Made by a program: the position numbers and the translations under genes. A DNA stretch of 64,000 nt from Mesostigma viride. Lineage: Eukaryota > Streptophyta > Mesostigmatophyceae > Mesostigmatales > Mesostigmataceae. Of this stretch, positions 43,738-53,800 are shown one piece after another. Below the pieces are notes generated by a model. That model saw only the letters and a list, made by a program, of their open reading frames with translations, was not told where the DNA came from and made no database searches. Where the stretch lies: assembly GCA_009746045.1 (NCBI GenBank), contig RPFO01000648.1, forward strand, positions 1,228,021 through 1,292,020, written 5' to 3'. Numbering within the stretch: position 1 is the stretch's first letter; each line of letters begins with the position of its first letter.

Positions 43738-44686
43738 CCAATCCCTTCTTTTCTTTAGGGATCACATCCCCTGCCAGGGACCCTTGAAGTAGCTTGAAAT
43801 GTCCTTCACTCCAGCTTGAAGCTTGAACAGATGTCTTTAATGGCCATTGCCATTCCCCCAGCCCTTTCTTTTAAGGAACTGGAAAAGAAACAGATCTGCC
43901 ACAGGGAAAACCATTTCATGAGAAATGGAGAAAACCTATGGAAGTGGCATTACAGAGTACCACCAGATATTAGAAGCACACAAAATTAAATACATACAGG
44001 TTAATTCTATGAGGTCTTCTCCAGGAATTAATCCCATCACCTCGGTAGAGCCTCCAGTACAATGACCTTCTGGCGGTGAGTTACATTAATCCCAGATACT
44101 AATCCCATAAAACCCAGTACATATTCAATATAAGTACAATAAATCCATGACAATTAAAATACCACTTGACAAAGTAAGGCGTATTACAATAGTTTGCCTG
44201 TCATTCTCTCAACAGGGGTCTATTGGCGCCCGTCTTACGGCGCCCGTCTACTTGCCAGATGGTAAACTGCCACAGCAAACAAATGACAAAATGAAACACA
44301 TAGGCAACAATTAAATCCTGCCCTGGGGAACTAGGGAAGTCTGAACAGGCAAACACCTGAACAGGCCAGCTTGTAGAAACATAATACCAGGGAATCGAAC
44401 CCCGCCCTATAAACCCCAGAATAAAGGTTCCCAGACCATTGTGAGAGGTATGTACAAATATACATTTCTTTTAAAATAGAATACATGGTCTGTAATGGAC
44501 CTGTCAACCTTGTGTAGTCAACAGCATGAACCCCAGCCAAAACCTGGCTGTATCCTGATTAAAATCAGAGTGAGTGTACCATGGTCCATGAGCCTTAGTA
44601 CAGACTAAAATACAGGTATTATGCCAGTCACAATGCTGACACTACCACACAATCTGCTCTCCAATGCCCTATAACCATGCACCAGC
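43738..44686. other. Inner copia-like 3' non-coding region
   Basis: No ORF of note. Short blocks recur in the third element (TATTGGCGCCCGTCTTACGG with about 63450-63480; AGGGAATCGAACCC near 44390 with 63620), so the region is conserved within the family and may be functional. Confidence 0.6.
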
Positions 44687-45413
44687 TTAGACAGCTTGCT
44701 GAGATGGGTCCATCAGAGACTGAAGAACCTTGTATTGCACTGCTGCCTTCTGCACTAGCTTGGTCAAAGCATCAGCAGGATTGTCAACCCCAGGGATATG
44801 CTCAATATTGGCCAAGGAGGACAACTCCTTAAGAAGGAGATAATCCAAGTCCCTACTTCTGGCCATCTGCCTGTGCACAAACTGCACCATCCCCATGGAG
44901 TCTGTTTTTAGAAGAGTGGTAACCTGAAGTGGCCAAGGAGTGTTAGAAGTCATCTGATGAAGCAACTCCTTCAGATAAAGGCTTGTGTGAATGCCTTCAC
45001 AAATAGCCCTGCATTCTGCCACATCACTGCTGACAGCCACCCGTTTGTGCAGGCGACTAAACCAGCTCACCAAACTCCCCAGGCCTTCCTGTCTGAGCAC
45101 AAAGAGCCCTGCAGCCCTGCCCCTGACCTTGGAGACCTGCCTGCTGTCCATTGAGCTATCCACATACAGCTCCATGCAAATGGGTTGTGATAAATCCACT
45201 GCAGACAACAGAATGCCAGATGAAGCCCTGACCTGATCAGCCACCTTGGCAGACCCTAGCTCCACCAGCATGTCATCAGGCAACCTGGCTATGACCATAA
45301 GGTCTGGCCTGGAAATGCCTGCCACCCAAGCAACCATGCCCCTCACCATGGGACACAGTGCCTGTGTGATGGTTGGAGGAAGCTTGCTAATGAGGGTCTC
45401 TTGATAGTCATTG
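44687..45413 (-). pseudogene. Inner copia-like RNase H
   Basis: C-terminal part of pol, which removes RNA from RNA-DNA hybrids during reverse transcription. Begins after the frame break with NDYQETLISKLPP and a linker (GISRPDL, as in copia elements), then the RNase H residues: D in ELYVDSSMDS, E in SSDVAECRAICEG, D in LLKTDSMGMVQF, and the terminal VDNPADALTK motif. Ends with TAG at 44687. The frame is shifted by one base relative to RT at a run of six G (45414-45419 on plus); dropping one base makes them continuous. Confidence 0.9.
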
Positions 45414-48311
45414 CCCCCCACCAGCAGCATACGCCACTCCCCCCTTCTTCACCAGTGTGGCCTCCATGCCCACAAACAGCAGAGGCTCATTCTCCACCTG
45501 CCATTGCTCCCTACCCAGAGGAAACTTGGACTTAATGATGGAGATCAGCTCCTTAAGCCACGACGTGGGAGCTATCAGATGTAGGTCATCCCCGTGCAGC
45601 GAAGCATACACTGGCAGGCCTTCCCATTGCCCCAGAAACAGACAGGGGTCTACAGGAGAGACCTTCAAGTTGCAATGCTCCTTCAGGAAACGGTTGAGAG
45701 TCTCCCTCCAGATTATTGGACTTGACCTCAGGCCCTCCAGGCCCTTGAGGATTTTAAGGAACTCCGTGTGGATGTCCCTTTTCCATACAGCAGGCACCCT
45801 AACATAGAAAGGCGTCTTGCCCTCCCACTTTTCCTGTGCCACATCTGCATCACCCTCCAGAAATGCCCTCTTGAAGTCTATCACCACTGAGCCATAGTCC
45901 AAGCCCTTGTTGAGAAGGCCTAGAAAGACACACAGCAGCAGCCTCCAAGTATCATGCAGCATGCCAGGGGTATACAACTCCTCAGCAGTGCACTCACCAG
46001 TACCCTTGAACTCATTCAGCACTGGCCTGACATGTGGTACCTTGACCCCGTCCACCTCCTTCATCTTGATGACAAACTTGAGCTTGAGTAGACGTCGTGC
46101 AGGAGGCAGGTCATTGACAGGTTCCACGCATTTCTTGGAGATCCAGTCCTCCCCAGATTTAATCAGACCCAGTGTGACCTGGGGACACATAATGGGAGAG
46201 GACATGAGCTTCACCAGGCCTTGGTAGTTGATAGGGCTGTGTCCAGCAAGTGAGTGAGGACCAATGCCCAAACTGCTTGGATGACTAGCAGCTGGCAGTA
46301 TGAGGTCATCAACCAAGGGCTCCTGCCCCTGGCACACTTGCACACGCTTAACCGTCCTGGTTACTGCACGTGATAGGTGAGTGGTCCTGAAATTAATCAG
46401 TGGGACCTGACCAGCCCCTTCCTTAGTCAGGAGAGAGGACGTGATCACTACCCCATCCTGGCATAGGAAATTCTGCCCCAGAAGAGCAGGTCCTTGATAG
46501 CCCTCCAAGACACAAAAAGCAGTGTCCTGTCCAAGGATAGGAATGAATACCTCACCCAGTACCTTCACGTGTACCCCGCCACTGAAGTCAGACACAAACT
46601 GATAGCTGGGTTCAGACATGCTGTACCCTGCTGCAGCCCTGGTCCCAATAATGGAGACCTGAGAATTAGTGTCTACCTCTAAGGCAGTGTCCAGCCCCAG
46701 ATTGCCATGCCACCTGAGCTTGGCTACCTTGGGCTGCTTCTTGGCCCTTTGTAGAGCCCCAATCAATCCAGCCAAACTTGTCCCCCTGGGCTTGGTTAGT
46801 GCCTTGGGCTTGACAGTTGACTCCCCAGCTGTTGACCTTGCAGCCTGTTCAACAAGTACCTCTGCAACCTGGCCAGGGCTGACAGATTCCCCTGCAACAG
46901 ATGTGGTCGTTGCGTCAGTGATGTCACCTGGGACCTGAAAATCCTGCAGATCCTGTGAGCCTTGTGCCTGACTGCCCTCATTCATCAGGTTAGGCTTGAC
47001 ATATGACCAACTCAGCCGGTGTACATGCTTTGGTTCGTCCTCCATGCTGACCAAGCATGCGTGGCTAGCTTCATCAACCTGGGTAACCACCCCAGGACTC
47101 CAGCTACCACGTTTGCCATAAAGGCTAGGTTCCTTCCAAGCTAGGACCTTCTGACCCACTTGTGGCTCCAGCATCTTCCAACCCCGGTCCTTCTCCCTCA
47201 GCTTGGCAAAGGTGACATGTGCAGCATGTTTCCAGCCCTCCAGCACATGTGGTGGGCACAGGCCATGATATAGACCCATTGGGCTGACAGCAACTCCATC
47301 ATAGTAGAAGTTAACCCTGCTGTTCAGCTGCTGCTCCACGTTCCTCAGCCATGCACTCCTGACAAGTGCAGGTGCAGACAAGGGTACCCAGTCTTCAGAG
47401 ATGATCAATTTCTTGACCTCCTGGATTGCCCTCTCGATAGCACCCTGCTGCCCATGAGCCTCCCTAGGTGTAACCAGCAACTCAGGAAGGGTAGGATCAC
47501 CCTTGAGATGCTGAAACTGCATGTCCACCTGGATCCTTGTGGTAGGAAACTTGGCTCTTACATTCTGCAGGGCAGCCAGCAAGTACCTGTTCTTCATAGA
47601 AGGTAAATGCTCCAGCACCTTGTATTTCGTGTACCTGTCCACGCACACCAACAGTTGCATGCCCCTGATGTGTTGGATATCACACTGCAGATCACCAATG
47701 CTCTGAGGTAGAGCTTTGGCATGTGATTTCCTGGGCTTGTTGGAGGACAACTGGCACTTACACCGTGAGGCAGCTTGCTGACACGCCTTAAGAAGGGGTG
47801 CCCTGCCCATACGGAAGGCAAAGTTGTTTGACAGAGAAGTGGCATGCCCAAACATGTTGTGGATTCGGGCACCCAACTCCTGGTACACAGAGGAAGCAGT
47901 CCCTGGCACAGTCAGGACTGTGCTGTCAGGTTGTCCAGCATCACCATGCTGACTTCCATCCTGTTCTGACTCAGAGCCTGAGTCACCCTGCTCATGCCCA
48001 ACACCTGGACCGCCAGCAGGGACCACATGCATACCACCAGAGGCCTTCACACCCCTCTGTGGTTGTACATTGGTTTCTCTCAAAATGAGAGGTCCACCCT
48101 CGTGCCCAGCACGAGGATGCATAGGGTCAGACATACTTACAGCTGCATCAGCTGTCAAGGACGTCTTCATAGGAACCTGTACCTCTCCAGGTGACCTGGG
48201 GCCACACTGAACCTGGAGATCACCCTCTTGTTGCCCAGATATAAAATCTGCATTGGAGCACCTGGCCTCCCCCTTGGGTGAATTAAGGTGTGTAGGGGTT
48301 GCCTCAGACAG
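45408..48311 (-). CDS. Inner copia-like pol: integrase, retropepsin-like domain, RT
   Basis: Open for 967 codons from the gag stop; first Met at 48170. After an acidic linker comes integrase: H-H-C-C (RIHNMFGH, then CKC), core with D in DLQCDIQH, D in TRIQVDMQFQ, E in QQGAIERAIQEVKK, and a basic C-terminal domain (KVLAWKEPSLYGKRGSW). Next is a retropepsin-like domain: LEVDTNSQVSIIG in place of DTGA, a G-V/I-F-I-P-I-LG flap-like block, and GPALLGQNFL in place of ILG-DFL. Then copia-type RT: LKLKFVIKMKEVDG, VIDFKRAFLEGD (first catalytic Asp), SLHGDDLHLI (catalytic DD). No protease-like motif is seen between gag and integrase. In normal copia elements PR precedes IN; here it follows. The active-site Gly is Asn, so catalysis is uncertain. 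Same frame as gag with only UGA between. Confidence 0.9.
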   Translation of the reverse strand: MSEATPTHLNSPKGEARCSNADFISGQQEGDLQVQCGPRSPGEVQVPMKTSLTADAAVSMSDPMHPRAGHEGGPLILRETNVQPQRGVKASGGMHVVPAGGPGVGHEQGDSGSESEQDGSQHGDAGQPDSTVLTVPGTASSVYQELGARIHNMFGHATSLSNNFAFRMGRAPLLKACQQAASRCKCQLSSNKPRKSHAKALPQSIGDLQCDIQHIRGMQLLVCVDRYTKYKVLEHLPSMKNRYLLAALQNVRAKFPTTRIQVDMQFQHLKGDPTLPELLVTPREAHGQQGAIERAIQEVKKLIISEDWVPLSAPALVRSAWLRNVEQQLNSRVNFYYDGVAVSPMGLYHGLCPPHVLEGWKHAAHVTFAKLREKDRGWKMLEPQVGQKVLAWKEPSLYGKRGSWSPGVVTQVDEASHACLVSMEDEPKHVHRLSWSYVKPNLMNEGSQAQGSQDLQDFQVPGDITDATTTSVAGESVSPGQVAEVLVEQAARSTAGESTVKPKALTKPRGTSLAGLIGALQRAKKQPKVAKLRWHGNLGLDTALEVDTNSQVSIIGTRAAAGYSMSEPSYQFVSDFSGGVHVKVLGEVFIPILGQDTAFCVLEGYQGPALLGQNFLCQDGVVITSSLLTKEGAGQVPLINFRTTHLSRAVTRTVKRVQVCQGQEPLVDDLILPAASHPSSLGIGPHSLAGHSPINYQGLVKLMSSPIMCPQVTLGLIKSGEDWISKKCVEPVNDLPPARRLLKLKFVIKMKEVDGVKVPHVRPVLNEFKGTGECTAEELYTPGMLHDTWRLLLCVFLGLLNKGLDYGSVVIDFKRAFLEGDADVAQEKWEGKTPFYVRVPAVWKRDIHTEFLKILKGLEGLRSSPIIWRETLNRFLKEHCNLKVSPVDPCLFLGQWEGLPVYASLHGDDLHLIAPTSWLKELISIIKSKFPLGREQWQVENEPLLFVGMEATLVKKGGVAYAAGGGQ

Positions 48312-48314
48312 TCA
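48312..48314 (-). promoter_or_regulatory. Candidate UGA readthrough site between gag and pol
   Basis: Gag ends CAG TGA and is followed directly by CTG in the same frame, with no other stop for 967 codons. UGA followed by CU is a leaky context in several RNA viruses and cellular genes. Readthrough would make the Gag-Pol fusion in the low amount retroelements need. Confidence 0.6.
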
Positions 48315-49427
48315 CTGCTCCTTGTTGTCTTCTTGCTGACTGCCCTTTGAAGGCTGGCCTGCCTGGGACTTGTTGTTGTTCTTCTTGTTGTTGTTGTTAT
48401 TCTTGTTGCTGCCCTGGCCCTGGGACTTCTTGAAGCTGGGACACTCCTTCTTGATGTGCCCCCACCCCTTGCACAGGTAGCATTGTATCTTGGACTTGCC
48501 CTGGCCACTGCCCCCATTGTCAGACGCGTTGCCCTGCTTGGGCTGACCACCCACCCGCCTGAACACCGACTTGGAGTGTGACCTCCTGTCAGAATCAGGT
48601 GAATGATCTCCCTTGCGCTTGTGATGGTTGCCCCTACGCCCTCCTTGGCTTCGGTCAGCCTCAGACGTCTTGGAGCCACCCTGGGTACGCCCGCCTGCCT
48701 GGGTAGCCTTCACTGCTGGCACTCCACCCTCAAACAGCTCCTCTGCCTCGAGAGCTTGTTTAATGATGACCTTGTAGGCCTTCAGGGTAGAGTGTGGGGC
48801 ACACATGACTTTTAAGGAGCCACGTGTCGCCTTATCCAGCCCAGAAACCTTGAGCCAGTTGGTTAGGGCTATGTTATCAGCGACATTAAAGCCGTGAGCC
48901 CTGCCCTCCTCAACCATCTTACAATAGTTGAGAAAGTTCTGGATCAGGTCCCCCTTGACCTCCCACCCTTGATACTTGTCCTGCCAATGGATGCCGACCT
49001 TCTTTCGTTGGTCCTCCAGCAGCTCCTTCAGCTCAGCCACGTACAGTGCCCAGGCCTTATTGGCCTTTTTGCACTCCCTGGTTAGGTCCTTAATCTGGTC
49101 AGTACACTTGCCAAAAGTGCTACTGCCTATCCAGATTTGATAGTAATTTGTACCACCGTACAAGCTAGGGAACCCTTCCAATCCCTCCACAAACTCTTCA
49201 GCCTGCTTAGGCTTGGAGTCTGAGGTTACAGGCTGCAACTGATTGACAATTAAAAGACCCTGTGTGGTAAGATCAAAGCCATGAATAGCTTGTGCATTAT
49301 TATTATTGTGAGGAAGGTTGGTAATCTCTCCGGTAAGCCCCACGTCATCTACGTGAGCGGTTCCACTACCAGCACCCCCATTATTATTCCCACTGGCTGG
49401 ACCCTTGCTACGGCGTCCCTCAGCCAT
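48312..49427 (-). CDS. Inner copia-like gag
   Basis: An intact 371-codon ORF. The helical core at about residues 70-245 has the copia Gag layout (NYYQIWIGSSTFGK, KKANKAWALYVAELKELLED, ALTNWLKVSGLDKA, STLKAYKVIIKQALEAEELF). A basic linker follows, then a CCHC zinc knuckle (CYLCKGWGHIKKEC) near 326-339, then an Asn/Lys/Gln-rich tail. Gag forms particles and binds genomic RNA. ATG at 49427 is the first Met in the frame after ORF0 ends. Ends in TGA at 48314-48312. Confidence 0.9.
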   Translation of the reverse strand: MAEGRRSKGPASGNNNGGAGSGTAHVDDVGLTGEITNLPHNNNNAQAIHGFDLTTQGLLIVNQLQPVTSDSKPKQAEEFVEGLEGFPSLYGGTNYYQIWIGSSTFGKCTDQIKDLTRECKKANKAWALYVAELKELLEDQRKKVGIHWQDKYQGWEVKGDLIQNFLNYCKMVEEGRAHGFNVADNIALTNWLKVSGLDKATRGSLKVMCAPHSTLKAYKVIIKQALEAEELFEGGVPAVKATQAGGRTQGGSKTSEADRSQGGRRGNHHKRKGDHSPDSDRRSHSKSVFRRVGGQPKQGNASDNGGSGQGKSKIQCYLCKGWGHIKKECPSFKKSQGQGSNKNNNNNKKNNNKSQAGQPSKGSQQEDNKEQ

Positions 49428-49598
49428 CCTGCACTACCAGCTATTCAAAGAACACCTTAACAAAGCAGCAGAAAATATGTACAAAATTTTTGTGTCGCCA
49501 CTGCCGCCTGCGCCGGTGTCGCTGCCGCCCCCGCGAATTGCCGCTGAAAATTCGACAAAAAAAATGTCGACGAGTACTGCAGAAGAAAATTAGGCCGA

Positions 49599-50304
49599 CT
49601 AGTAGTCAAGGCCCCTGAAGTCGCAGTACGTGTATACGAACTCACGATCCTCCATATCCAGCTCCGGACCTGCACCGGTATGAATTAAAACCGGCGTGCT
49701 CCCCGCCGCGTAAGTTGCGACGCGCCGACGCGCGACGAGGCGCAGAGGATGTGTAAAGATCGTCAATAATTCCCACCCCGCGGGAATCCACTCTCGCACA
49801 GAGGCGAGAAATGCCACCAGGTTAATTAAAACCTGGCGCTCACGACTGCGTACGCCGCGAGTGAGCAGCGATAACAGCGCGAGATCCTGAAACAAATTTG
49901 TCGACACCGCCGGCGCGCCCCCCGTGCGTAGCGATGCCCAGTTTTGCAGGTTTCTCTGGTAACCGGTGAGTGAAGAGAGGACGTTGTCCAACTCCTCAAT
50001 GGCAGTCGTGACTTCGGTCACCGACCGCAAACCTCCCCGCACCTGGACCGTAAATGTCGATAAAATGTTTCGAATCTGGTCCAACATGCGGAGCCGGCAC
50101 CAGTGCTGGCAAATCGGGGTCCTCGGGGTTATCCCCGAGCAATGCGTGAGCTGCACGCTGCTGACGATGAAGCTCGTCGAGCGAGACCGTTACTTCGTCG
50201 AGCAATTGCTGCCACGACGGCACCGTCGGTCTTGACGAAGAACCAGCCGGCGGAGCGGCTATTTCCTCATCGTCCGGAATCCGAAATTCTTCCGAATTTG
50301 GCAT
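49599..50304 (-). pseudogene. Inner copia-like ORF0 of unknown function, one frame break
   Basis: Starts with ATG at 50304, 25 bp inside the 5' LTR, MPNSEEFRIPDDEE, acidic and then helical (WQQLLDEVTVSLDELHRQQR). Near 50090 the frame shifts and continues as LDQIRNILSTFTVQ, a helical and hydrophobic stretch (VLINLVAFLASVREWIPAG), and ends DFRGLDY with TAG. About 235 codons in total. No family recognised. An ORF before gag is unusual for copia; it might be a Gag-like matrix domain or a captured gene. The region 49428-49598 between it and gag is non-coding. Confidence 0.6.
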
Positions 50305-50328
50305 CTTTTTGACAGAGCGTGTAATACG

Positions 50329-50944
50329 AGTTGTGAGGGTAAGAATGCCACGAATTCCGCCATGGTTCTTGCAGGAAGTTGCCTTTATTAATAACAGGAA
50401 ACACAGACGTAAGTCACGTCACTTCCAAGACTGCACGCAGCACAGACGACAGGGTCGCAGTGCCAAGAGAACGTGCACGCAAGAACTAGCGTCCCGGTGT
50501 GACCAAGTCACTCATATAGCTTGCTAGGGACGCGTCCAAGTATTCAGCTGCACTGTCACAGCTGAACTGTCAATCAATTGATTACACAGACTCTGGCACG
50601 CCTTTGGCGCGCAGATCTATCAATTGTCCATACGGCTAGTCCTGTGGACCTATCCGTACACTAGTCAGCATCAATTGTCTCATAGGTCCTGGCGCGCTAC
50701 AGTGCGCCTACCTATCAATTGACCATCAAGTCCTGTACAAGTCCTGTCAACGTCCTGCGGACTATCAAAGTGACACTTGTACATCCTGTGTCCGTACGCG
50801 CCCACAGTGGCGCGCCGGGTACTGTCGGCACAGCCTAGGAAACGTCATAACTTTTACGTTCCTTAACCAAATGAGGCGTTCAAGGTGCCGTTGGAAAGAG
50901 CGTAACAATCTCTATCCATCTAACGTAAATCCTTTACGTTAACT
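50329..50944 (-). repeat. Inner copia-like 5' LTR
   Basis: 616 bp, partner of 43121-43737; ATATC follows at 50945-50949. No TGG-type primer site is visible directly inside, so priming may use a different tRNA region. Confidence 0.92.
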
Positions 50945-50949
50945 ATATC

Positions 50950-51621
50950 ATAGGGGTTCATGTTCTGGAAGAGGAGCTGGTACTGTTGGCCAGCAGCATC
51001 CCGCAGCTTCGTGAGAGCGTCTGCTGGGTTGTCCTCATCATCCACATGAGTCCAGCTGGAAAAATAGGTGGCCTCCTGTTTGAGGATCACCCAATCCAAG
51101 TCAGTGTGGACAGCAGCAGAAACAGATTTCTTGGTTAGAAAACTGATCACAGATTGGCTGTCAGTATAGAGATGTGAGATGACATTGCATGTGCTGCCTG
51201 CCTGGGTTTGTAGCCAGGTGAGCATGTGCTGCAGGGAACGAGCATGCAATGCAGCAGACACCACAGCACGACATTCAGCTGAGTTGCTGCTGCCAGGTTT
51301 TCTGCGGTGTAGCCTGCTGTACCAGGAAGTGAGGGACATGTAATCTGACCTGTTGGTGAGAAAAAACAGCCCTGATTCCCGTGCCCCCATCTGATTGATT
51401 GTTCTGCTCTCCATGGAGCTGTCCATGACACATTGGATGTGGATGTCTTCCATCAGATTCAGGCCATGGAGGATGAGGGGGGGACAGTCATTGACCAGCT
51501 TCCTGATGTGACTGTATTTTATCTTGACTAGAACATCATGGGTGACCCTGCTGATGACAGCTAAGGGAGCCCCACAGATGGCTGACCACCATGCACCCCA
51601 GTTTGCCCTGAACAGTGGCAC
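50950..51621 (-). pseudogene. Outer copia-like RNase H
   Basis: RNase H domain of the outer element: D in QCVMDSSMES, E in SNSAECRAVV, D in HLYTDSQSVISF, and VDDEDNPADALTK. Preceded by a linker in the same frame (RANWGAWWSAI). The last codons run to NMNPYDI, where the inner element is inserted; the final four codons and the stop lie at 43100-43115. A frame break near 51600 separates it from RT. Confidence 0.88.
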
Positions 51622-52180
51622 ACATGTGTAAGGGGAGGCAGGTGTGATGCAGCAGATCTAGACAATCTTGAATATATTCTGCAGGAGGAGAGAGAGAGCA
51701 GACCCATTGATCTGGCTGCCTGTGCAGCTGCAACATGATGCCACAGAACTGGATGGGGGTTGTGCTCAATTCCACCTGTTTGCCAATCTCATATGATTCC
51801 TGGACCTGCTGAATAAATTTTTCCACCTCAGCTCTAGGCCCACAAATGAGTTGGTCATCTCCATGCCACACAAAGAACAGCAGTCCAGAGGGGGTGGGTA
51901 CAACAAAAAAACATGGGTCCAGGTCATCATACGTGGCCTGGAGCTTTTTGAATACTTCCTCTGCTGAGTCTCTGAAAATTTTTGGGGCACTGACAAGCCC
52001 TTCCACCCCAATGTTGATGATAAGGTGGGGCTCATCAATATAAGGTTTCCACACAGCTGGGGTGTCTACCACGTACACCTTCCCTTTCCACACAGATTCA
52101 GCCTTTTCTGGGTCCCCCCTGAGGAAGGCCCTTTTAATATCAGTGGCTTTGCAGACATAGATAGTCTTGGCCTGCATTGA
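51600..52180 (-). pseudogene. Outer copia-like RT, catalytic part
   Basis: Holds the first catalytic Asp block TDIKRAFLRGD, the EGLVSAPKIF region and the catalytic pair in FFVWHGDDQLICG. Frame breaks at both ends (near 52160 and 51600) separate it from the upstream RT segment and from RNase H. Confidence 0.88.
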
Positions 52181-53800
52181 GGTTGTGGAGGAATAGGGAG
52201 AGCATGATCCTGAGTGAGGTTTGTTGCAGCCCAGGTGTGTAGGTTTCCCCTTTTGGCAGTGTGGATGTCCCCTTTAATTCTGTGACACATGGTCTGGCAT
52301 GGAAGATTGGGGAGCCCACTTTTTGTGGTTTTTGTTTGAGAACAAATTTTAATCTGAGCTTTTTGGCTCCTTCTGGCACGTCCCATGAAGGGGTGACAGG
52401 AGGTTTGTATTGAGGGTTTTTGGGGTTGGGCAGGACCCATTCCTGCCTGGCTTGGTGGACAATGGCCATAAGCCACTTGGTAAACCCTTTTTGTGTTTTG
52501 CATTCTTGTATGACGTGGGAGATTTGGTGGGGTGAGTGCATGGCTATGTCCCACTTACCCAGCCCAAAGGCTGAGGGATGGAGGAACTGGCTGTGCACTA
52601 ACTTGTCCAGATCAGGGATCTCCCCTTGTGCATACTGAGTGTTGACTGCCTTGATGACAGCATCCATACCAGGGACAATACTGGAGAGAGGGATTTTAAA
52701 GTGGTCCAGAGGAACTGCACCCACCCCTGTGACACTGAGCTCATTAGCTGAGATAAGCACCCCAGGATAGGATACAAAAGGTTCCCCCAACAAGGTGTTA
52801 CCAGAGTACCCCTCCACCACCTGGAAGGGTGTCTGAATACCAAGTATAGGGAGCATCACCTGTCCCACTACATCCAGTGAGCTTTGGCCTGAGAAATCCT
52901 GCACCCGTGCCCAAAATGAAGGTGCAATCTCAAGACCAGGGATGGCTTGTGCACTGATCACACTGACCTGTGCCTGAGTGTCTATTGCCAGGGTCCAGGG
53001 GTCCTGACTAGTGCACACAGCTGAGACTTTTGCCAACCCTGCGGCCACAGCAGCTTGTTGCTTATGTGACCTGTGTAGTGCTTGCAAGGCGACTGCCAAT
53101 TTGGACCTCAGAGCGGGAGGTTTGGCAGACAGGTTCGTGCCTTGGGGCTGAGCTAATGCTTCCAACCCAGCTACCTCGTGCCTGGTTAAGCAATCCCCAG
53201 GTTGTGAAGTGGGCCTGGCTTCACTGAGGGTGGAAGGGTTCACAGAGGGTGCTGTGGTGCTGTCAACAGCAGTAATTGGTGGCTCAGAGCTACTGCTAGG
53301 CATGCTGGAGTTGCCAGATAGAAGTAGTGAGTCCATGCTTAAAGACTCTTCCCCAGGCACGTCTGCCATGGGAGAATAATACTTCTTAATTCTATGACAG
53401 CTCACCCTGTGACGCTTCCCATTGATATTGTGCTTGACCTCCACGGTCTTGCTGTTTTTGGTAAATCCGCGGATGGTAACTGGACCTAGCCAAGTTCCAA
53501 CCTTACCAAAGCTGTTTTCCTTGTAATATAGAACTTGATCACCTTTTTGGAATACTGGCCTGGAATGGGTTTTATCTTTTTCTGCCAGTTTTGCTGAGGT
53601 TTGTGCACGTGCAGTGTTGTACAGTGCTATCACCTCTGGGGGATATACACCTGCCTGCAGGCCTGCTGGGATTACTTCACCCCACGTGGCATGCAAGACA
53701 GGTCTCATGTTTAGGGTGGTGCACATTTCATGACACCAGAGTGCCCTGTCACAATAGACCCCTGAAGTAGCATCCTTGGAAGGATTTTTGGCTATAGTAG
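52140..53800 (-). pseudogene. Outer copia-like integrase C-terminus, retropepsin-like domain and RT start
   Basis: Starts with the integrase C-terminal part (YCDRALWCHEMCTTLNMRPV, then QVLYYKENSFGKVGTWLGP), a Ser/Pro linker, then a retropepsin-like domain: LAIDTQAQVSVISAQ, VGQVMLPILGI, NTLLGEPF. RT begins with LRLKFVLKQKPQKVG and ends at a frame break in AGQDYLC. The same IN, then PR-like, then RT order as in the inner element, so the order is a family trait and not a rearrangement of one copy. The active-site motif is DTQA instead of DTGA. Confidence 0.87.

Larger units (their letters stand above)
43121..50944 (-). mobile_element. Copia-like element (inner) with IN-PR-RT-RH order
   Basis: LTRs 43121-43737 (617 bp) and 50329-50944 (616 bp) differ by one substitution and one indel near their starts; ends AGTTGTGAGG...GTTAACT. 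Flanked by ATATC (43116-43120, 50945-50949). Minus-strand order: ORF0, gag, UGA, integrase, retropepsin-like domain, RT, (one frame break), RNase H, then ~950 bp non-coding. It is close to autonomous. It is inserted in the outer relative and shares its unusual domain order and its AGTT...AACT LTR ends. Confidence 0.93.
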
